Source: Vibrio fluminensis
GTDB lineage: Bacteria; Pseudomonadota; Gammaproteobacteria; Enterobacterales; Vibrionaceae
Direction: 5' to 3'
NCBI RefSeq assembly: GCF_015278125.1
Contig: NZ_JADILO010000015.1
Coordinates: 38,277-102,276 of the forward strand
Length of the DNA stretch: 64,000 bases
The translations under genes were made by a program, and so were the position numbers. Below, piece after piece: positions 54,837-64,000 of this stretch. Numbering within the stretch: position 1 is the stretch's first letter; each line of letters opens with the position of its first letter. Below the pieces are notes generated by a model that saw nothing but the letters and a program-made list of their open reading frames with translations, was not told where the DNA came from and searched no databases.

Positions 54837-55535
54837 ATGGATTTTTTGTCGGAATACGAATATCAAGCGCTCATTCTCAGCTTAAAAGTGTCGTTTTATG
54901 CCATCCTTTGGCTGATTCCAATTGGTATCTTTCTAGCATGGCTTTTAGCGAGAAAGCAATTTATCGGAAAATCATTAATTGATAGTTTGATTCACCTTCC
55001 GTTGGTATTGCCACCAGTTGTGATTGGTTATCTACTGTTGGTGATGATGGGCCGACAAGGCATTATAGGGGAGTGGCTATATGATACGTTCGGTCTCTCA
55101 TTCGCCTTCAACTGGAAAGGTGCGGTATTGGCCAGTGTGGTGGTTGCGTTACCACTAATGGTCAGAGCGGTTCGACTCAGTTTTGAAAGTGTCGATTCAA
55201 AACTGGAGCAAGCGGCATCGACGCTTGGCGCTACACCAATTAAAGTCTTCTTCACTATTACGCTGCCATTAACTCTACCTGGGGTTATTACTGGCACTAT
55301 GCTTGCCTTCGCTCGCAGTCTTGGCGAGTTTGGCGCGACAATCAGCTTTGTCTCTAATATTCCGGGTGAAACACAAACGATCCCTTTAGCTATGTATACC
55401 TTTATCGAAACGCCGGGTTCAGAAATGGAAGCAATGCGTCTTTGTATCATCTCTATTACAATTGCACTTGCGTCATTAATGGTTTCAGAATGGTTGGCGC
55501 GTCAGTGTGTAAGGCGTTTGGGAGCGAAGCAATGA
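54837..55535 (+). CDS. modB: Molybdate ABC transporter, permease
   Basis: The 232-aa inner-membrane protein has about five to six helices. The coupling helix region shows [26 protein letters not shown], and [22 protein letters not shown] is a signature of ModB-type permeases. ATG 54837 is preferred; the frame is open to a TTG at 54819 inside modA. It overlaps modC by 4 bp (ATGA), so ModB and ModC are translationally coupled. Confidence 0.95.
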   Translation: MDFLSEYEYQALILSLKVSFYAILWLIPIGIFLAWLLARKQFIGKSLIDSLIHLPLVLPPVVIGYLLLVMMGRQGIIGEWLYDTFGLSFAFNWKGAVLASVVVALPLMVRAVRLSFESVDSKLEQAASTLGATPIKVFFTITLPLTLPGVITGTMLAFARSLGEFGATISFVSNIPGETQTIPLAMYTFIETPGSEMEAMRLCIISITIALASLMVSEWLARQCVRRLGAKQ

Positions 55536-56638
55536 GTAAATTAGCCATCGCTTTCAAGCAGACTCTCGGTGACACCAGTTTTGATATTAATGTTGAATTG
55601 CCATCTCGCGGAATAACGGCCATTTTCGGCCGTTCAGGAGCAGGAAAAACCTCACTAATTAACGCGGTAGCGGGTTTAAGCCAGCCAGAAAGTGGTCACA
55701 TTGAGATCAATAACCATGTGCTATTTAGTGATCAACAAGGCATCAATGTCCCAACAAGACAAAGGCGGGTTGGCTACGTATTCCAAGAGTCACGACTATT
55801 TCCTCATTATCGAGTAAAAGGTAATTTGCTTTATGGGGTAAAAACGACAGACTCTGGTTACTTTCAACAAATTGTTGAGTTGTTAGCACTAGAAGATTTA
55901 CTGTCGCGCTATCCAATTGAATTGTCGGGCGGTGAAAAGCAACGTGTGGCCATTGGTAGGGCTTTATTATCCAAGCCTGATATTCTTTTAATGGATGAAC
56001 CGCTCGCTTCTTTAGATCTTCCGCGTAAACGTGAAGTATTGCCATTTCTTGAGCATTTGGCTAATAACGTTAATATTCCCATTTTGTACGTCACGCACAG
56101 CTTAAATGAAATCATCCGCTTAGCAGAACATATTGTTGTTATAGAAAATGGCAAAGTGGTAACGACAGGACCAATTGATCAAGTCTGGGCATCTAAAGCG
56201 ATGCGTCCTTGGCAATCATTTGCGGGTCAAAGCTCGCTATTCGAAGCTAAGTTGATCGATCAGATAGAAGAACACGCGCTCTCTGGACTTGAACTTGCAC
56301 CTGAGGTCGTACTTTGGGTACAGAAAGTGGAAGCCGAGCTGCACAGCAAAGTACGCTTGCAGGTTCGAGCAAACGACGTATCAATTAATCTCGATAAACC
56401 ACAAAGAAGTTCCATCCGAAACATCATACATGCAGAAATCACAGATATCGAAATGCAAAGCTATGGAACGCATCGACAAAGTGTGTCAATCAAACTGAAG
56501 CTTGCTGACAGTTGCTATTTGTGGGCGACGATAACGTCATGGGCGAGGGAAGAATTAGGCCTAGAAGTGGGGATGAAAGTGTACGCGCAGATAAAAGGTG
56601 TCAGTGTGACTCAGCGTGATATTGCACTTTCTCACTAA
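55532..56638 (+). CDS. modC: Molybdate ABC transporter, ATP-binding protein
   Basis: The 368-aa protein has the ABC ATPase at about residues 1-230: Walker [13 protein letters not shown], signature [16 protein letters not shown], Walker [13 protein letters not shown] and the switch His in [10 protein letters not shown]-terminal Mop/TOBE domain (about 290-365: [23 protein letters not shown] in part) binds oxyanion and may regulate uptake. ATG 55532 overlaps the modB stop; an earlier frame to 55442 lies inside modB and is not used. It is the last gene of cobQ-modABC. Confidence 0.95.
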   Translation: MSKLAIAFKQTLGDTSFDINVELPSRGITAIFGRSGAGKTSLINAVAGLSQPESGHIEINNHVLFSDQQGINVPTRQRRVGYVFQESRLFPHYRVKGNLLYGVKTTDSGYFQQIVELLALEDLLSRYPIELSGGEKQRVAIGRALLSKPDILLMDEPLASLDLPRKREVLPFLEHLANNVNIPILYVTHSLNEIIRLAEHIVVIENGKVVTTGPIDQVWASKAMRPWQSFAGQSSLFEAKLIDQIEEHALSGLELAPEVVLWVQKVEAELHSKVRLQVRANDVSINLDKPQRSSIRNIIHAEITDIEMQSYGTHRQSVSIKLKLADSCYLWATITSWAREELGLEVGMKVYAQIKGVSVTQRDIALSH

Positions 56639-56681
56639 TCCGTTAGATTAAATCCGTTAAATTAATTCCAGAGACGCAATA

Positions 56682-56708
56682 AGAAAAAGGCCGCTAGTCA
56701 GCGGCCTT
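56682..56708. terminator. Terminator between modC and the DUF3069-like gene
   Basis: The stem AAGGCCGCT / AGCGGCCTT with a 4-nt loop lies between convergent genes. The T-run on the minus strand makes it best suited to the DUF3069-like gene. Confidence 0.85.
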
Positions 56709-56739
56709 CTCAATACTATGTAGATACCAAACGCGGTAA

Positions 56740-57177
56740 TTACTTAGCAAATACGTCAGTGAAGTCACGTTTAAGAATTGGGTCACGACGTGCTTTTTTG
56801 ATTTGCTTAACCATATCTTTCACGCAGTTGTGAAGTACTTGGTCTAGCAGAGAAGCGCGGTAATCGTTTTTCTGTTCTTCAGTCATGTCTTGTGGCAGGT
56901 TCAGAGTCGGGAACTCTTCCATCACATTTAGACCAGCGAATGCCTGGCTAACTGAAACTAGTGCATGAAACTGTTCGAAGTTATCTAGAATGTTTTGCGC
57001 ACTTTTTGGTAACTCATTCCACGATTCGCGTACTGCTTCTTCTGAAACTTCATGGATAGATGTAACCATCTCATACATTGCTTCTGGTACACCGTCAAAC
57101 TCGATTACTTGGCGAAGTTCAGCTGAAACAGTAGATAGATCGATGGTTTTTTTCTCTGTTGGAGTCACGTCAGACAT
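56740..57177 (-). CDS. Vibrio conserved hypothetical protein (DUF3069-like)
   Basis: This 145-aa, soluble, mostly helical acidic protein includes ELRQVIEFDGVPEAMYEMV, ESWNELPKSAQNILDNFEQF and a basic C-terminal helix (VKQIKKARRDPILKRDF). I associate it with the DUF3069 family of Vibrionaceae, from memory only. No catalytic motif is visible. A single-gene unit with its own terminator; AAGAGAAAAG precedes the ATG. Function unknown. Confidence 0.75.
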   Translation of the reverse strand: MSDVTPTEKKTIDLSTVSAELRQVIEFDGVPEAMYEMVTSIHEVSEEAVRESWNELPKSAQNILDNFEQFHALVSVSQAFAGLNVMEEFPTLNLPQDMTEEQKNDYRASLLDQVLHNCVKDMVKQIKKARRDPILKRDFTDVFAK

Positions 57178-57342
57178 AGTCTTTTCTCTTTACGTAATAT
57201 ATACAGCGTTATGCTAATTTTTCTGCGATAAATGTCAACCTTAGTGGAGGATTTGAAGCGCTTAAAGTATGCTTATTTTTAAACTGCTGATTTAATGATC
57301 GGTTTGTGTATTTTTGTTGGTCTAAAAACAACAGGAAAAAAA

Positions 57343-58299
57343 ATGAAAATATTGTTGGTGGATGACATTCAAATAGAACGGATGCAGTTGGCGATCCGTT
57401 TAAAGCAACAAGGCCACATTGTTGAGATGGCAGAGTCGGGGATTAAAGCACTCTCAGTCTATCCAGAGTTTGAACCAGATTTAGTTTTGCTCGATATCTC
57501 TATGCCTGAGATGGATGGTTTTCAAGTCGCGTGTAAAATTCGCGAGCTTTACCCTGAATGGATACCAATCATTTTTCTAAGCTCACACGACGCCCCTGAA
57601 ATTATTGCCAATGCTATTGAATCGGGTGGGGATGACTACCTGATAAAACCCGTCGATAAGCTTGTTTTAAGAGCTAAGCTAACCGCGATGCAGCGCATCG
57701 CGTTTATGCGTAAACAGTTAAATAACAAAACAGCGGCATTAGCGAGAGCCAATAGAGAGCTTGAGAAATTGGCTAGTGAGGATGGTTTAACTAAAGTTCG
57801 TAACCGTCGCGATGTCGACAAAAAACTTAAAGAAATGATTTCAGTACACGGGCGTCACTCTATGGCGCTGACGGTCATTTTGTTGGATGTCGATTTTTTT
57901 AAACTCTACAACGACAATTATGGCCATATTCAAGGGGATAAATGCTTAGTTGAAATTGCTGGTTCATTGAATGAACTATTTTCAAGAAATGGCGAAGTCG
58001 TAGGGCGCTATGGTGGTGAGGAGTTTGTCGTTCTGCTTGGTCATAGTGATGTTTATCAGGCAGAGTTACATGGGGAGCGCATTAAAACAAACATAGCTAA
58101 CCTGATGATTGCTCATGAATATAGCACAGTTTCCGACTGCGTTACGGTGTCACAAGGGGTTGTTAGTATTAAACCCAATGGTAGAGAAACGGCAGAGCAA
58201 CTTTATCACATGGCAGATAGGGCACTTTATCAGGCCAAGAGACAAGGTCGTAATCGCTACGTCGTTTACGATCCAATGATGGAATCTGAAGAGTTGTAG
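57343..58299 (+). CDS. Response regulator with GGDEF domain (diguanylate cyclase)
   Basis: The 318-aa protein begins with a receiver (residues 1-120): KILLVDD at the start, the phospho-Asp in LVLLDISMPEMDG, and the Lys in YLIKPVDK. A short coiled coil (about 130-155) leads to a GGDEF domain with an intact RYGGEEFVVL signature. The product-inhibition I-site is degenerate (RNGE in place of RxxD), so feedback may be weak. It makes c-di-GMP, probably on phosphorylation by an unlinked kinase. ATG 57343 follows ACAGGAAAAAAA; the 16-codon upstream extension is not needed. The layout resembles PleD/WspR-type regulators. Confidence 0.93.
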   Translation: MKILLVDDIQIERMQLAIRLKQQGHIVEMAESGIKALSVYPEFEPDLVLLDISMPEMDGFQVACKIRELYPEWIPIIFLSSHDAPEIIANAIESGGDDYLIKPVDKLVLRAKLTAMQRIAFMRKQLNNKTAALARANRELEKLASEDGLTKVRNRRDVDKKLKEMISVHGRHSMALTVILLDVDFFKLYNDNYGHIQGDKCLVEIAGSLNELFSRNGEVVGRYGGEEFVVLLGHSDVYQAELHGERIKTNIANLMIAHEYSTVSDCVTVSQGVVSIKPNGRETAEQLYHMADRALYQAKRQGRNRYVVYDPMMESEEL

Positions 58300-58355
58300 G
58301 TCTTATTGGGTGATAATAGAAATAAAAGGCGTATTTTGTTATCGCCCCAAAACCG

Positions 58356-59639
58356 TTAGACCATGTATTTGGCACAGTTACCTTTAAAGTCTTTCGTTAA
58401 CTGTCTGGCCGCTACCGTGCAGTTTCTGCCCTGATCTTTAGCTTCATATAGAGCTTGATCGGCCGCTTTAATTATTTTGTGAACGCTTTTTTCGTCATAG
58501 GTGTCGGCAAGCCCGATACTAATCGTTAGCGATACCACATTTTTTTCTTCACTGTTGCCTCGCTTCTTACTGCCTTTACGATGACTTCGTGGACGGTCTT
58601 GAATATTTCTGATAGTCAGCTCGTAATTGGCGATTTGGCGACGAAGATCTTCTAAGTGCTCTAATGCTTCTTCAGCTAGTTTACCTTTAAATATTACGGT
58701 GAACTCTTCACCACCATAACGATAAACTCGCGCGCCTCCGCGAACTTTACGTAATTTGCTCGCCACCAACTTCAAAACATCATCACCAGTATCATGGCCG
58801 TATGTGTCGTTAAAAGACTTGAAATGATCGATATCTAGCATCGCTAAGGAATATTTCCGTCCTAGATGTCGAAGGTCGGACTCCAATGCTAAGCGGCCAG
58901 GAATCCCCGTCAATCGGTCATTAAACGCAAGCTCATAACTCGCCGATAAAAGGTAAACGAGTAGCAGTATGCCAGCTAATGTAAACAGTGCGGTGGAGAT
59001 ATAGGCGACATGGAAGAATACGAACGTGAATGAGCCAAATAGTATTGCGGAATAAACAGCAGCATCAACAATGCGATTGTACTTTAGTACTAGTATCGCG
59101 CAAGAAAGTACAATACCAACAAGATAGAGGACAAGAATAACGGGAAGACGAGAAATCTCTCTACTCACATGCATAAATGAATGTTGCGCGTAGGCAATAT
59201 CAGATTCAATCACGTACTCTAATGCTTGTTGATTCCAAAATACGAGTAGTGCGAGGATACATAAAAAGCCAAAAAATCCGCGGCTCTTAATCGTATTGTC
59301 TTTGAACATGTAAATAGCTAGGCATGCGCCTGGCAAGGAAAAGGAGAGCAAAGACAATTCGAATAACGTAGTACCGGTGGAAAGAGAGCTTTGTAAATTA
59401 TTTTGTATAACCCAATAGGTTAGTACCATTGCACAAGCAATCATGGCACAGCGGCTCTGTTTAAATACATTGCTTAAAATGATGCAAGCACTGAACAAAA
59501 CGTAGGGAAGACTTAAGCTCAGGCTTTCGTTAGCCTGAATGATAGAATTGACAGTATCTTTACTGAATGCGACAAAGGCCACCAACCCTAACGGGAATAG
59601 AAATCGAAACCAACTAGCTGTAACGATTGAAAAAGACAT
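58356..59639 (-). CDS. Membrane-bound diguanylate cyclase (GGDEF)
   Basis: The 427-aa protein has about seven to eight membrane helices over residues 8-240, of a MASE-like sensory type I cannot assign. A GGDEF domain follows from about residue 250: DRLTGIPGRLALESDL, MLDIDHFKSFNDTYGHDTGD and the active signature YRYGGEEFTVIF. The I-site position reads RGGA, so product inhibition is probably lost. A 24-residue strongly basic insertion (RPRSHRKGSKKRG) interrupts the GGDEF fold before VVSLTISIGLAD; this is unusual. It converges on the receiver-GGDEF gene and is divergent from the ComFB-family gene. Confidence 0.93.
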   Translation of the reverse strand: MSFSIVTASWFRFLFPLGLVAFVAFSKDTVNSIIQANESLSLSLPYVLFSACIILSNVFKQSRCAMIACAMVLTYWVIQNNLQSSLSTGTTLFELSLLSFSLPGACLAIYMFKDNTIKSRGFFGFLCILALLVFWNQQALEYVIESDIAYAQHSFMHVSREISRLPVILVLYLVGIVLSCAILVLKYNRIVDAAVYSAILFGSFTFVFFHVAYISTALFTLAGILLLVYLLSASYELAFNDRLTGIPGRLALESDLRHLGRKYSLAMLDIDHFKSFNDTYGHDTGDDVLKLVASKLRKVRGGARVYRYGGEEFTVIFKGKLAEEALEHLEDLRRQIANYELTIRNIQDRPRSHRKGSKKRGNSEEKNVVSLTISIGLADTYDEKSVHKIIKAADQALYEAKDQGRNCTVAARQLTKDFKGNCAKYMV

Positions 59640-59905
59640 TAGATTGATAAGCCCTTGGTATGAATAAAACTACCGGATTGACTAGGATAACGTTATAAAA
59701 TGATTTTCCAAGCTTTTTTGGTTTACAGAGTGTTAAAAAATGCGGATTAACATCAACATTTAACAACGTTTTGTTTTGAATCAGACGTGCTTCTATTAAA
59801 TTTGATAAAGGTGAACTAGATTTCACAATCAATAACCCTGATATAAGGAAGGGTAACTTGCGTAGCTAAACCAATTCGAAACAGATGTGAGCGAGGAAAG
59901 GAATA

Positions 59906-60268
59906 ATGCAGATTAGTGAAGATGTCCATAACTATATGGAGAATTTAGTTGGGCAAGTTTTGTCTCGAGCCGAGTACACGGACAACTTTGGTCATGATCA
60001 ACTAGCGGATCTCGCCTGTTTGGCATTAAGCCAACTTCGACCTGTCTACATTCGCCATGATATTGATTTTTTAGCAACGCTATCGGAGCAACGATTGATG
60101 ACGCTTAAAGATTACGCGGAAGCGGCTGTAGACGCGGCAAAAGGTATGATTCTTGATGATAGACGCCAAAATAGACAGGATGAGTTCCCGGTATTATTCA
60201 CCAAACCTCGCTTTGACGAAGACGCTGAGTTAGAGTGGTTCGAAAAACCAATTCTGAATAAAAAATAG
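59906..60268 (+). CDS. ComFB-family protein (late competence domain)
   Basis: The 120-aa protein matches PF10719: VHNYMENLVGQVLSRAE at the N-terminus, then DLACLALSQLRPVYIRHD, the central helical pattern shared with ComFB. The acidic C-terminal tail (DEDAELEWFEKP) is less conserved. Cyanobacterial ComFB/CdgR proteins have been reported to bind c-di-GMP. If that holds here, it would be an effector beside two diguanylate cyclases; this link is inference. GAGGAAAGGAATA precedes the ATG. A HlyU (PF10115)-family gene starts 9 bp downstream, so they are co-transcribed. Confidence 0.85.
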   Translation: MQISEDVHNYMENLVGQVLSRAEYTDNFGHDQLADLACLALSQLRPVYIRHDIDFLATLSEQRLMTLKDYAEAAVDAAKGMILDDRRQNRQDEFPVLFTKPRFDEDAELEWFEKPILNKK

Positions 60269-60277
60269 GGTGTAAAG

Positions 60278-60559
60278 GTGGGATTTTTCTCTCGATTGTT
60301 TGGTTCCAGTAAACCAAAAACACAAAAGATGACTGTTGAGCCGACCGAATACAAAGGCTTTTTGATCTATCAAGAAGCAATCGAAGAGGGCGGACAATAT
60401 CGTATTGCAGGTCGCATCGAACAGGAATTAGACGGTGTTTTAAAATCACATCGTTTTATTCGATCGGATGTACTTTCGAGTCGTGCAGACGCCGATGAGT
60501 TTATGCTCAAAAAGGCACAGATGTATATCGACCAGATGAGCGGCAAAATTTTCGATTAG
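60278..60559 (+). CDS. HlyU-domain (PF10115) small protein
   Basis: The 93-aa protein begins MGFFSRLFG and contains the PF10115 pattern: EYKGFLIYQEAIEEGGQYRIAGRIEQ, HRFIRSDVLSSRADADEFMLKKAQMYIDQ. The start is GTG 60278 behind AGGG. Despite the family name, it has no helix-turn-helix and is unrelated to the ArsR-type HlyU of pathogenic vibrios. The amphipathic N-terminus FFSRLFG could touch membranes. Role unknown. It forms an operon with the ComFB-family gene. Confidence 0.85.
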   Translation: MGFFSRLFGSSKPKTQKMTVEPTEYKGFLIYQEAIEEGGQYRIAGRIEQELDGVLKSHRFIRSDVLSSRADADEFMLKKAQMYIDQMSGKIFD

Positions 60560-60591
60560 TCTTATTTGAATTGATAGATGTCATAAAACTG

Positions 60592-60627
60592 AGAACCATT
60601 AGCCGTTATGCTGATGGTTCTTTTTTT
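60592..60627 (+). terminator. Terminator of the ComFB-HlyU operon
   Basis: The stem AGAACCAT / ATGGTTCT, extendable through TAGC/GCTG, is followed by seven Ts. Confidence 0.88.
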
Positions 60628-60854
60628 GTACGTAAGATGTTTAATTTGCTGTTTTATATGAATGTTTTTATCGCAAAAGAGCACTTATTTAGCCATGTAG
60701 AAATGTAGTTCTATTACATCGAAAATTACAAAAATACGAGACAAGTCTATCTGGCGCGAAGGAATATCTGTATTTTTATTACAAAATGCTTGAAATTTGG
60801 TCGCCCGTTAGTTTAAAAAAGAATAATCATTGTGCCAATAGTCAAGGAATAGCT

Positions 60855-62411
60855 ATGCAAATTGGTGTGCCAAAAGAAATACTCGCTGGAGAAACGCGAG
60901 TTGCTGCCTCTCCGAAATCGGTTGAGCAGTTAATTAAATTGGGGTTCGATGTCGTCGTTGAATCTCAAGCTGGGGAGTTGGCGAGTTTCGACAATGCCTC
61001 TTTTGAAGCCTCAGGAGCGAAAGTTGTATCGAAGGATGAAGCTTGGAACTCCGACATTATTTTTAAAGTTAATTCACCAATTATCGATAGTGAAAATGGT
61101 GTTGACGAAATTGCCCTGCTTAAAGATGGTGCAACACTAGTCAGCTTTATTTGGCCTGCACAAAACCCAGAGTTGATGGAACAGCTTTCAAGTAAAAACA
61201 TCAATGTACTGGCAATGGACGCTGTGCCACGAATCTCTCGCGCTCAAGCTCTTGATGCGCTCTCATCTATGGCGAATATTGCTGGCTATCGCGCAGTTGT
61301 TGAAGCGGCTCATGAGTTTGGTCGTTTCTTTACTGGGCAAATTACTGCTGCAGGTAAAGTGCCACCGGCGAAAGTTCTTGTTGCTGGCGCTGGTGTTGCT
61401 GGTCTTGCTGCTATTGGCGCAGCAGGTAGCCTTGGTGCTATCGTTCGTGCCTTTGATGTTCGTCCAGAAGTAAAAGAGCAAGTTCAGTCTATGGGTGCTG
61501 AATTTTTGGAAGTGAATTTCCAAGAAGCAGCGGGCTCAGGCGATGGCTACGCCAAAGAGATGTCTGATGAATTCAACAAAAAAGCGGCTGAGCTATACGC
61601 TGAGCAAGCGAAAGATGTTGATATCATCGTAACTACAGCACTGATTCCAGGTCGTCCTGCACCAAAGCTTATAACCAAAGAAATGGTTGATAGCATGAAA
61701 GCGGGTAGTGTGATTGTCGATTTGGCAGCTGCAAACGGTGGTAACTGTGAATACACAGTAGCCGATCAGGTGATCACAACAGCAAATGGTGTCAAAGTCG
61801 TTGGTTATACCGACATGGTAGGTCGTCTACCGACTCAATCATCTCAGCTTTACTCAACGAACCTTGTTAACTTGATGAAGCTACTTTGCAAAGAAAAAGA
61901 TGGCAACATTGAGATTGACTTTGAAGACGTCGTACTGCGCGGTGTTACCGTTGTTAAAGAAGGCGAAGTGACTTGGCCTGCGCCACCAATTCAAGTGTCT
62001 GCACAGCCAGAACAAAAACCTCAAGCTGCACCAGCACCAGAGAAAAAGGTTGATGAACCTGTATCTCCAGTTAAAAAGTTAGTTGGTCTTGGTGTTGCGT
62101 TAGCTGCATTTGGTTGGATCGCTTCTGTTGCCCCAGCAGCTTTCTTAGCTCACTTTACTGTTTTTGTATTAGCGTGTGTTGTTGGTTACTACGTTGTATG
62201 GAATGTAACCCATGCACTGCATACGCCTCTGATGTCTGTTACGAACGCAATTTCCGGCATTATCGTTGTCGGTGCGCTACTGCAAATTGGTCAAGGAAGT
62301 GGTGTTGTGACGTTCTTGTCATTCATCGCGGTATTGATCGCAAGTATCAACATCTTCGGCGGATTTACAGTGACCAAGCGTATGCTTGAAATGTTCCGCA
62401 AAGATAAATAG
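60855..62411 (+). CDS. pntA: NAD(P) transhydrogenase subunit alpha
   Basis: This 518-aa protein is the alpha subunit of the proton-translocating transhydrogenase, which makes NADPH from NADH using the proton gradient. The NAD(H)-binding domain I starts [20 protein letters not shown] and contains [20 protein letters not shown] and [16 protein letters not shown] Pro/Ala linker near 385-405 leads to about four helices. ATG 60855 has AAGGAATAGCT upstream; the frame is open 23 codons further. In the leader, an imperfect palindrome TGTAGAA/TTCTATTACA (60696-60718) might be an operator. pntB follows 12 bp downstream. Confidence 0.96.
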   Translation: MQIGVPKEILAGETRVAASPKSVEQLIKLGFDVVVESQAGELASFDNASFEASGAKVVSKDEAWNSDIIFKVNSPIIDSENGVDEIALLKDGATLVSFIWPAQNPELMEQLSSKNINVLAMDAVPRISRAQALDALSSMANIAGYRAVVEAAHEFGRFFTGQITAAGKVPPAKVLVAGAGVAGLAAIGAAGSLGAIVRAFDVRPEVKEQVQSMGAEFLEVNFQEAAGSGDGYAKEMSDEFNKKAAELYAEQAKDVDIIVTTALIPGRPAPKLITKEMVDSMKAGSVIVDLAAANGGNCEYTVADQVITTANGVKVVGYTDMVGRLPTQSSQLYSTNLVNLMKLLCKEKDGNIEIDFEDVVLRGVTVVKEGEVTWPAPPIQVSAQPEQKPQAAPAPEKKVDEPVSPVKKLVGLGVALAAFGWIASVAPAAFLAHFTVFVLACVVGYYVVWNVTHALHTPLMSVTNAISGIIVVGALLQIGQGSGVVTFLSFIAVLIASINIFGGFTVTKRMLEMFRKDK

Positions 62412-62423
62412 GAGTAACAGGGA

Positions 62424-63827
62424 ATGTCTGCAGGACTAGTACAAGCAGCTTACATTGTTGCTGCTATATTTTTCATTTTAAGTTTGGCTGGTTTGTCTAA
62501 GCAAGAGTCGGCACGTTCTGGTAACTACTACGGTATTGCTGGTATGGCAATCGCACTGATCGCGACGATCTTTAGCCCAGACGCACAAGGCTTTGCTTGG
62601 GTTATTGTCGCAATGGCGATTGGTGGTGCGATTGGTATTTTCTACGCTAAAAAAGTAGAAATGACCGAGATGCCAGAACTCGTAGCAATCCTACACAGTT
62701 TTGTTGGTTTGGCCGCTGTTCTGGTAGGTTACAACAGCTACATCGATGCTCCGGCGATTGCGAATGCTGAACTTCTATCTGAAGCTGAGCTTCACGCTCA
62801 TCATGTTATTCACCTTGTTGAAGTATTCCTTGGCGTATTTATCGGTGCGGTGACATTTACAGGTTCAATTGTAGCGTTTGGTAAATTACGTGGTGTGATT
62901 TCTTCTTCTCCACTTAATCTTCCACACAAACACAAACTGAACTTAGCGGCAATTGTTGTATCAACACTACTAATGATCTACTTCGTTAAAGCTGACGGCA
63001 GTATGTTCGCGTTGATCGTAATGACGTTGATTGCATTTGCATTCGGTTACCACTTAGTGGCGTCAATTGGCGGTGCAGATATGCCAGTGGTTGTTTCGAT
63101 GCTTAACTCTTACTCTGGTTGGGCAGCGGCAGCGGCAGGTTTTATGCTAGCAAACGATCTATTGATTGTAACAGGTGCATTAGTAGGTTCATCAGGTGCA
63201 ATTCTGTCTTACATCATGTGTAAAGCAATGAACCGCTCTTTCATCAGTGTTATTGCTGGTGGCTTTGGCCAAGAAGTGGTGATCTCTTCGGATGAAGAAT
63301 ATGGTGAACACCGTGAGACGAATGCTGAAGATGTCGCTGATATGCTAAAAAATGCCAAGTCAGTTATCATTACTCCTGGATACGGTATGGCAGTGGCGCA
63401 AGCACAATATCCAGTACATGAGATCACTGAAAAACTTCGAGCTCAAGGTGTTGAGGTTCGTTTTGGTATTCACCCTGTAGCTGGTCGACTTCCAGGACAC
63501 ATGAATGTTCTGTTGGCGGAAGCGAAAGTACCGTACGATATCGTGTTAGAAATGGACGAAATCAATGACGATTTCCCTGAAACAGATGTGGTATTGGTTA
63601 TCGGTGCGAACGATACCGTTAACCCAGCGGCACTTGAAGATCCAAACAGCCCAATTGCTGGTATGCCAGTGCTGGAAGTTTGGAACGCAAAAGAAGTGAT
63701 TGTGTTCAAGCGTTCGATGAATACCGGCTATGCAGGGGTTCAAAACCCATTGTTCTTTAAAGAGAACACGCAGATGCTGTTTGGTGATGCGAAGCAAAGC
63801 TGTTTAGATATCAGCGCGCACATTTAA
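62424..63827 (+). CDS. pntB: NAD(P) transhydrogenase subunit beta
   Basis: The 467-aa protein has about eight to nine helices in the first 260 residues, including the proton-channel His region ([14 protein letters not shown] and [14 protein letters not shown]). The NADP(H)-binding domain III starts near residue 290: [51 protein letters not shown] and [25 protein letters not shown] precedes the ATG. A strong terminator follows 11 bp after the stop, and a group II intron begins just beyond it. Confidence 0.97.
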   Translation: MSAGLVQAAYIVAAIFFILSLAGLSKQESARSGNYYGIAGMAIALIATIFSPDAQGFAWVIVAMAIGGAIGIFYAKKVEMTEMPELVAILHSFVGLAAVLVGYNSYIDAPAIANAELLSEAELHAHHVIHLVEVFLGVFIGAVTFTGSIVAFGKLRGVISSSPLNLPHKHKLNLAAIVVSTLLMIYFVKADGSMFALIVMTLIAFAFGYHLVASIGGADMPVVVSMLNSYSGWAAAAAGFMLANDLLIVTGALVGSSGAILSYIMCKAMNRSFISVIAGGFGQEVVISSDEEYGEHRETNAEDVADMLKNAKSVIITPGYGMAVAQAQYPVHEITEKLRAQGVEVRFGIHPVAGRLPGHMNVLLAEAKVPYDIVLEMDEINDDFPETDVVLVIGANDTVNPAALEDPNSPIAGMPVLEVWNAKEVIVFKRSMNTGYAGVQNPLFFKENTQMLFGDAKQSCLDISAHI

Positions 63828-63838
63828 GCAATCCAATC

Positions 63839-63867
63839 GAAAAGGTGCCTAAGGGCACCTTTTTTTG
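63839..63867 (+). terminator. Terminator of pntAB
   Basis: AAAAGGTGCC / GGGCACCTTTTTTT forms the hairpin (stem AGGTGCC/GGCACCT). It ends 4 nt before the first base of the group II intron. Confidence 0.92.
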
Positions 63868-63870
63868 TTC

Positions 63871-64000
63871 GTGCGCCGAGCATGGCGTTGATCTAGGAGG
63901 TGAAAGTCCTCTACGGGCTCAGTCGAGCGAGAACCGTTAGCCTATGCAAGGGTGTTCACCGTGAGGTGAAATCTGAAGGAAGCAAATGGTAAAACTTGGT
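63871..64000 (+). mobile_element. Group II intron, 5' end (truncated by the window edge)
   Basis: The sequence starts with the GTGCG boundary of bacterial group II introns. It continues with the typical domain I beginning: ATCTAGGAGGTGAAAGTCCTC, read in part as GGAGGTGAAAGTCC, then GAGAACCGTTAGC, GCAAGGGTGT and CTGAAGGAAGC. The reverse transcriptase/maturase gene and domains V-VI would lie beyond the right edge. Insertion directly after a terminator hairpin is the known habit of class C introns, but the class cannot be fixed from 130 nt. It shows that mobile DNA has entered downstream of pntB. Confidence 0.88.

Noticed and set aside
60278..60559. Naming the 93-aa protein as the virulence regulator HlyU
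   Set aside because: The PF10115 family shares only its name with the ArsR-type HlyU; no DNA-binding motif is visible here.

Overview
The window looks like a Vibrio chromosome, probably the smaller one (chromosome 2). The main evidence is the overlapping luxP-luxQ autoinducer-2 receptor pair. TorT/TorS, a yccS-helD-mgsA block ordered as in enteric bacteria, a DUF3069-like gene and many c-di-GMP genes also fit. Chromosome assignment is inference; no replication origin or rRNA is present. I found no tRNA, rRNA, CRISPR array, prophage or complete insertion sequence. The only mobile DNA is the 5' end of a group II intron at the right edge and one short repeat element with terminal inverted repeats.

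Layout: 1-2.95 kb holds a Fur-box-controlled ferrous iron operon of an unusual type, with a short FeoB and a 49-aa Cys-rich membrane protein. 3.5-6.0 kb holds a GAF-PAS-degenerate GGDEF-EAL phosphodiesterase. 6.1-9.2 kb is a sulfane-sulfur module: a CoA-disulfide reductase/rhodanese fusion divergent from an ArsR-family sensor and two YeeE/YedE half-transporters, with palindromic operators between. 9.2-13.1 kb has a secreted nuclease-family protein and anaerobic ribonucleotide reductase nrdD-nrdG behind a pair of NrdR-like boxes. 13.3-22.3 kb is mixed housekeeping: aminotransferase, retropepsin-like lipoprotein, FKBP, DsbA-like lipoprotein, OmpA lipoprotein, glpK, elbB, YgjV-like protein, tmaR, yceH, GIY-YIG protein and two small ORFs. 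22.4-26.7 kb is luxPQ, tail-to-tail with a PilZ protein. 26.8-33.8 kb is glpD, a small hypothetical gene, yccS, helD and mgsA.

33.8-37.8 kb has divergent torT and torS with no torR or torCAD beside them. 37.8-41.4 kb has a YhhN-family membrane protein, yqhD and glgC. 41.8-46.9 kb is the fructose PTS operon fruBKA divergent from fruR, with three FruR operators between them. 46.9-51.2 kb carries the repeat element and two tandem paralogous chemoreceptors. 51.4-56.6 kb has a small beta-barrel protein, ygiW, cobQ and modABC. 56.7-60.6 kb has a DUF3069-like gene, two diguanylate cyclases, a ComFB-family protein and a HlyU (PF10115)-family protein. 60.9-63.8 kb is pntAB, followed by the intron.

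Most genes are recognisable family members. I see no wholly new multi-gene system. The items most worth a second look are the sulfane-sulfur module and its operators, the non-enteric Feo operon, the diguanylate cyclase-ComFB-HlyU neighbourhood, the NrdR and FruR operator arrays, the 163-bp repeat, the nested inverted repeat near 41.65 kb, and the intron inserted just after the pntB terminator.
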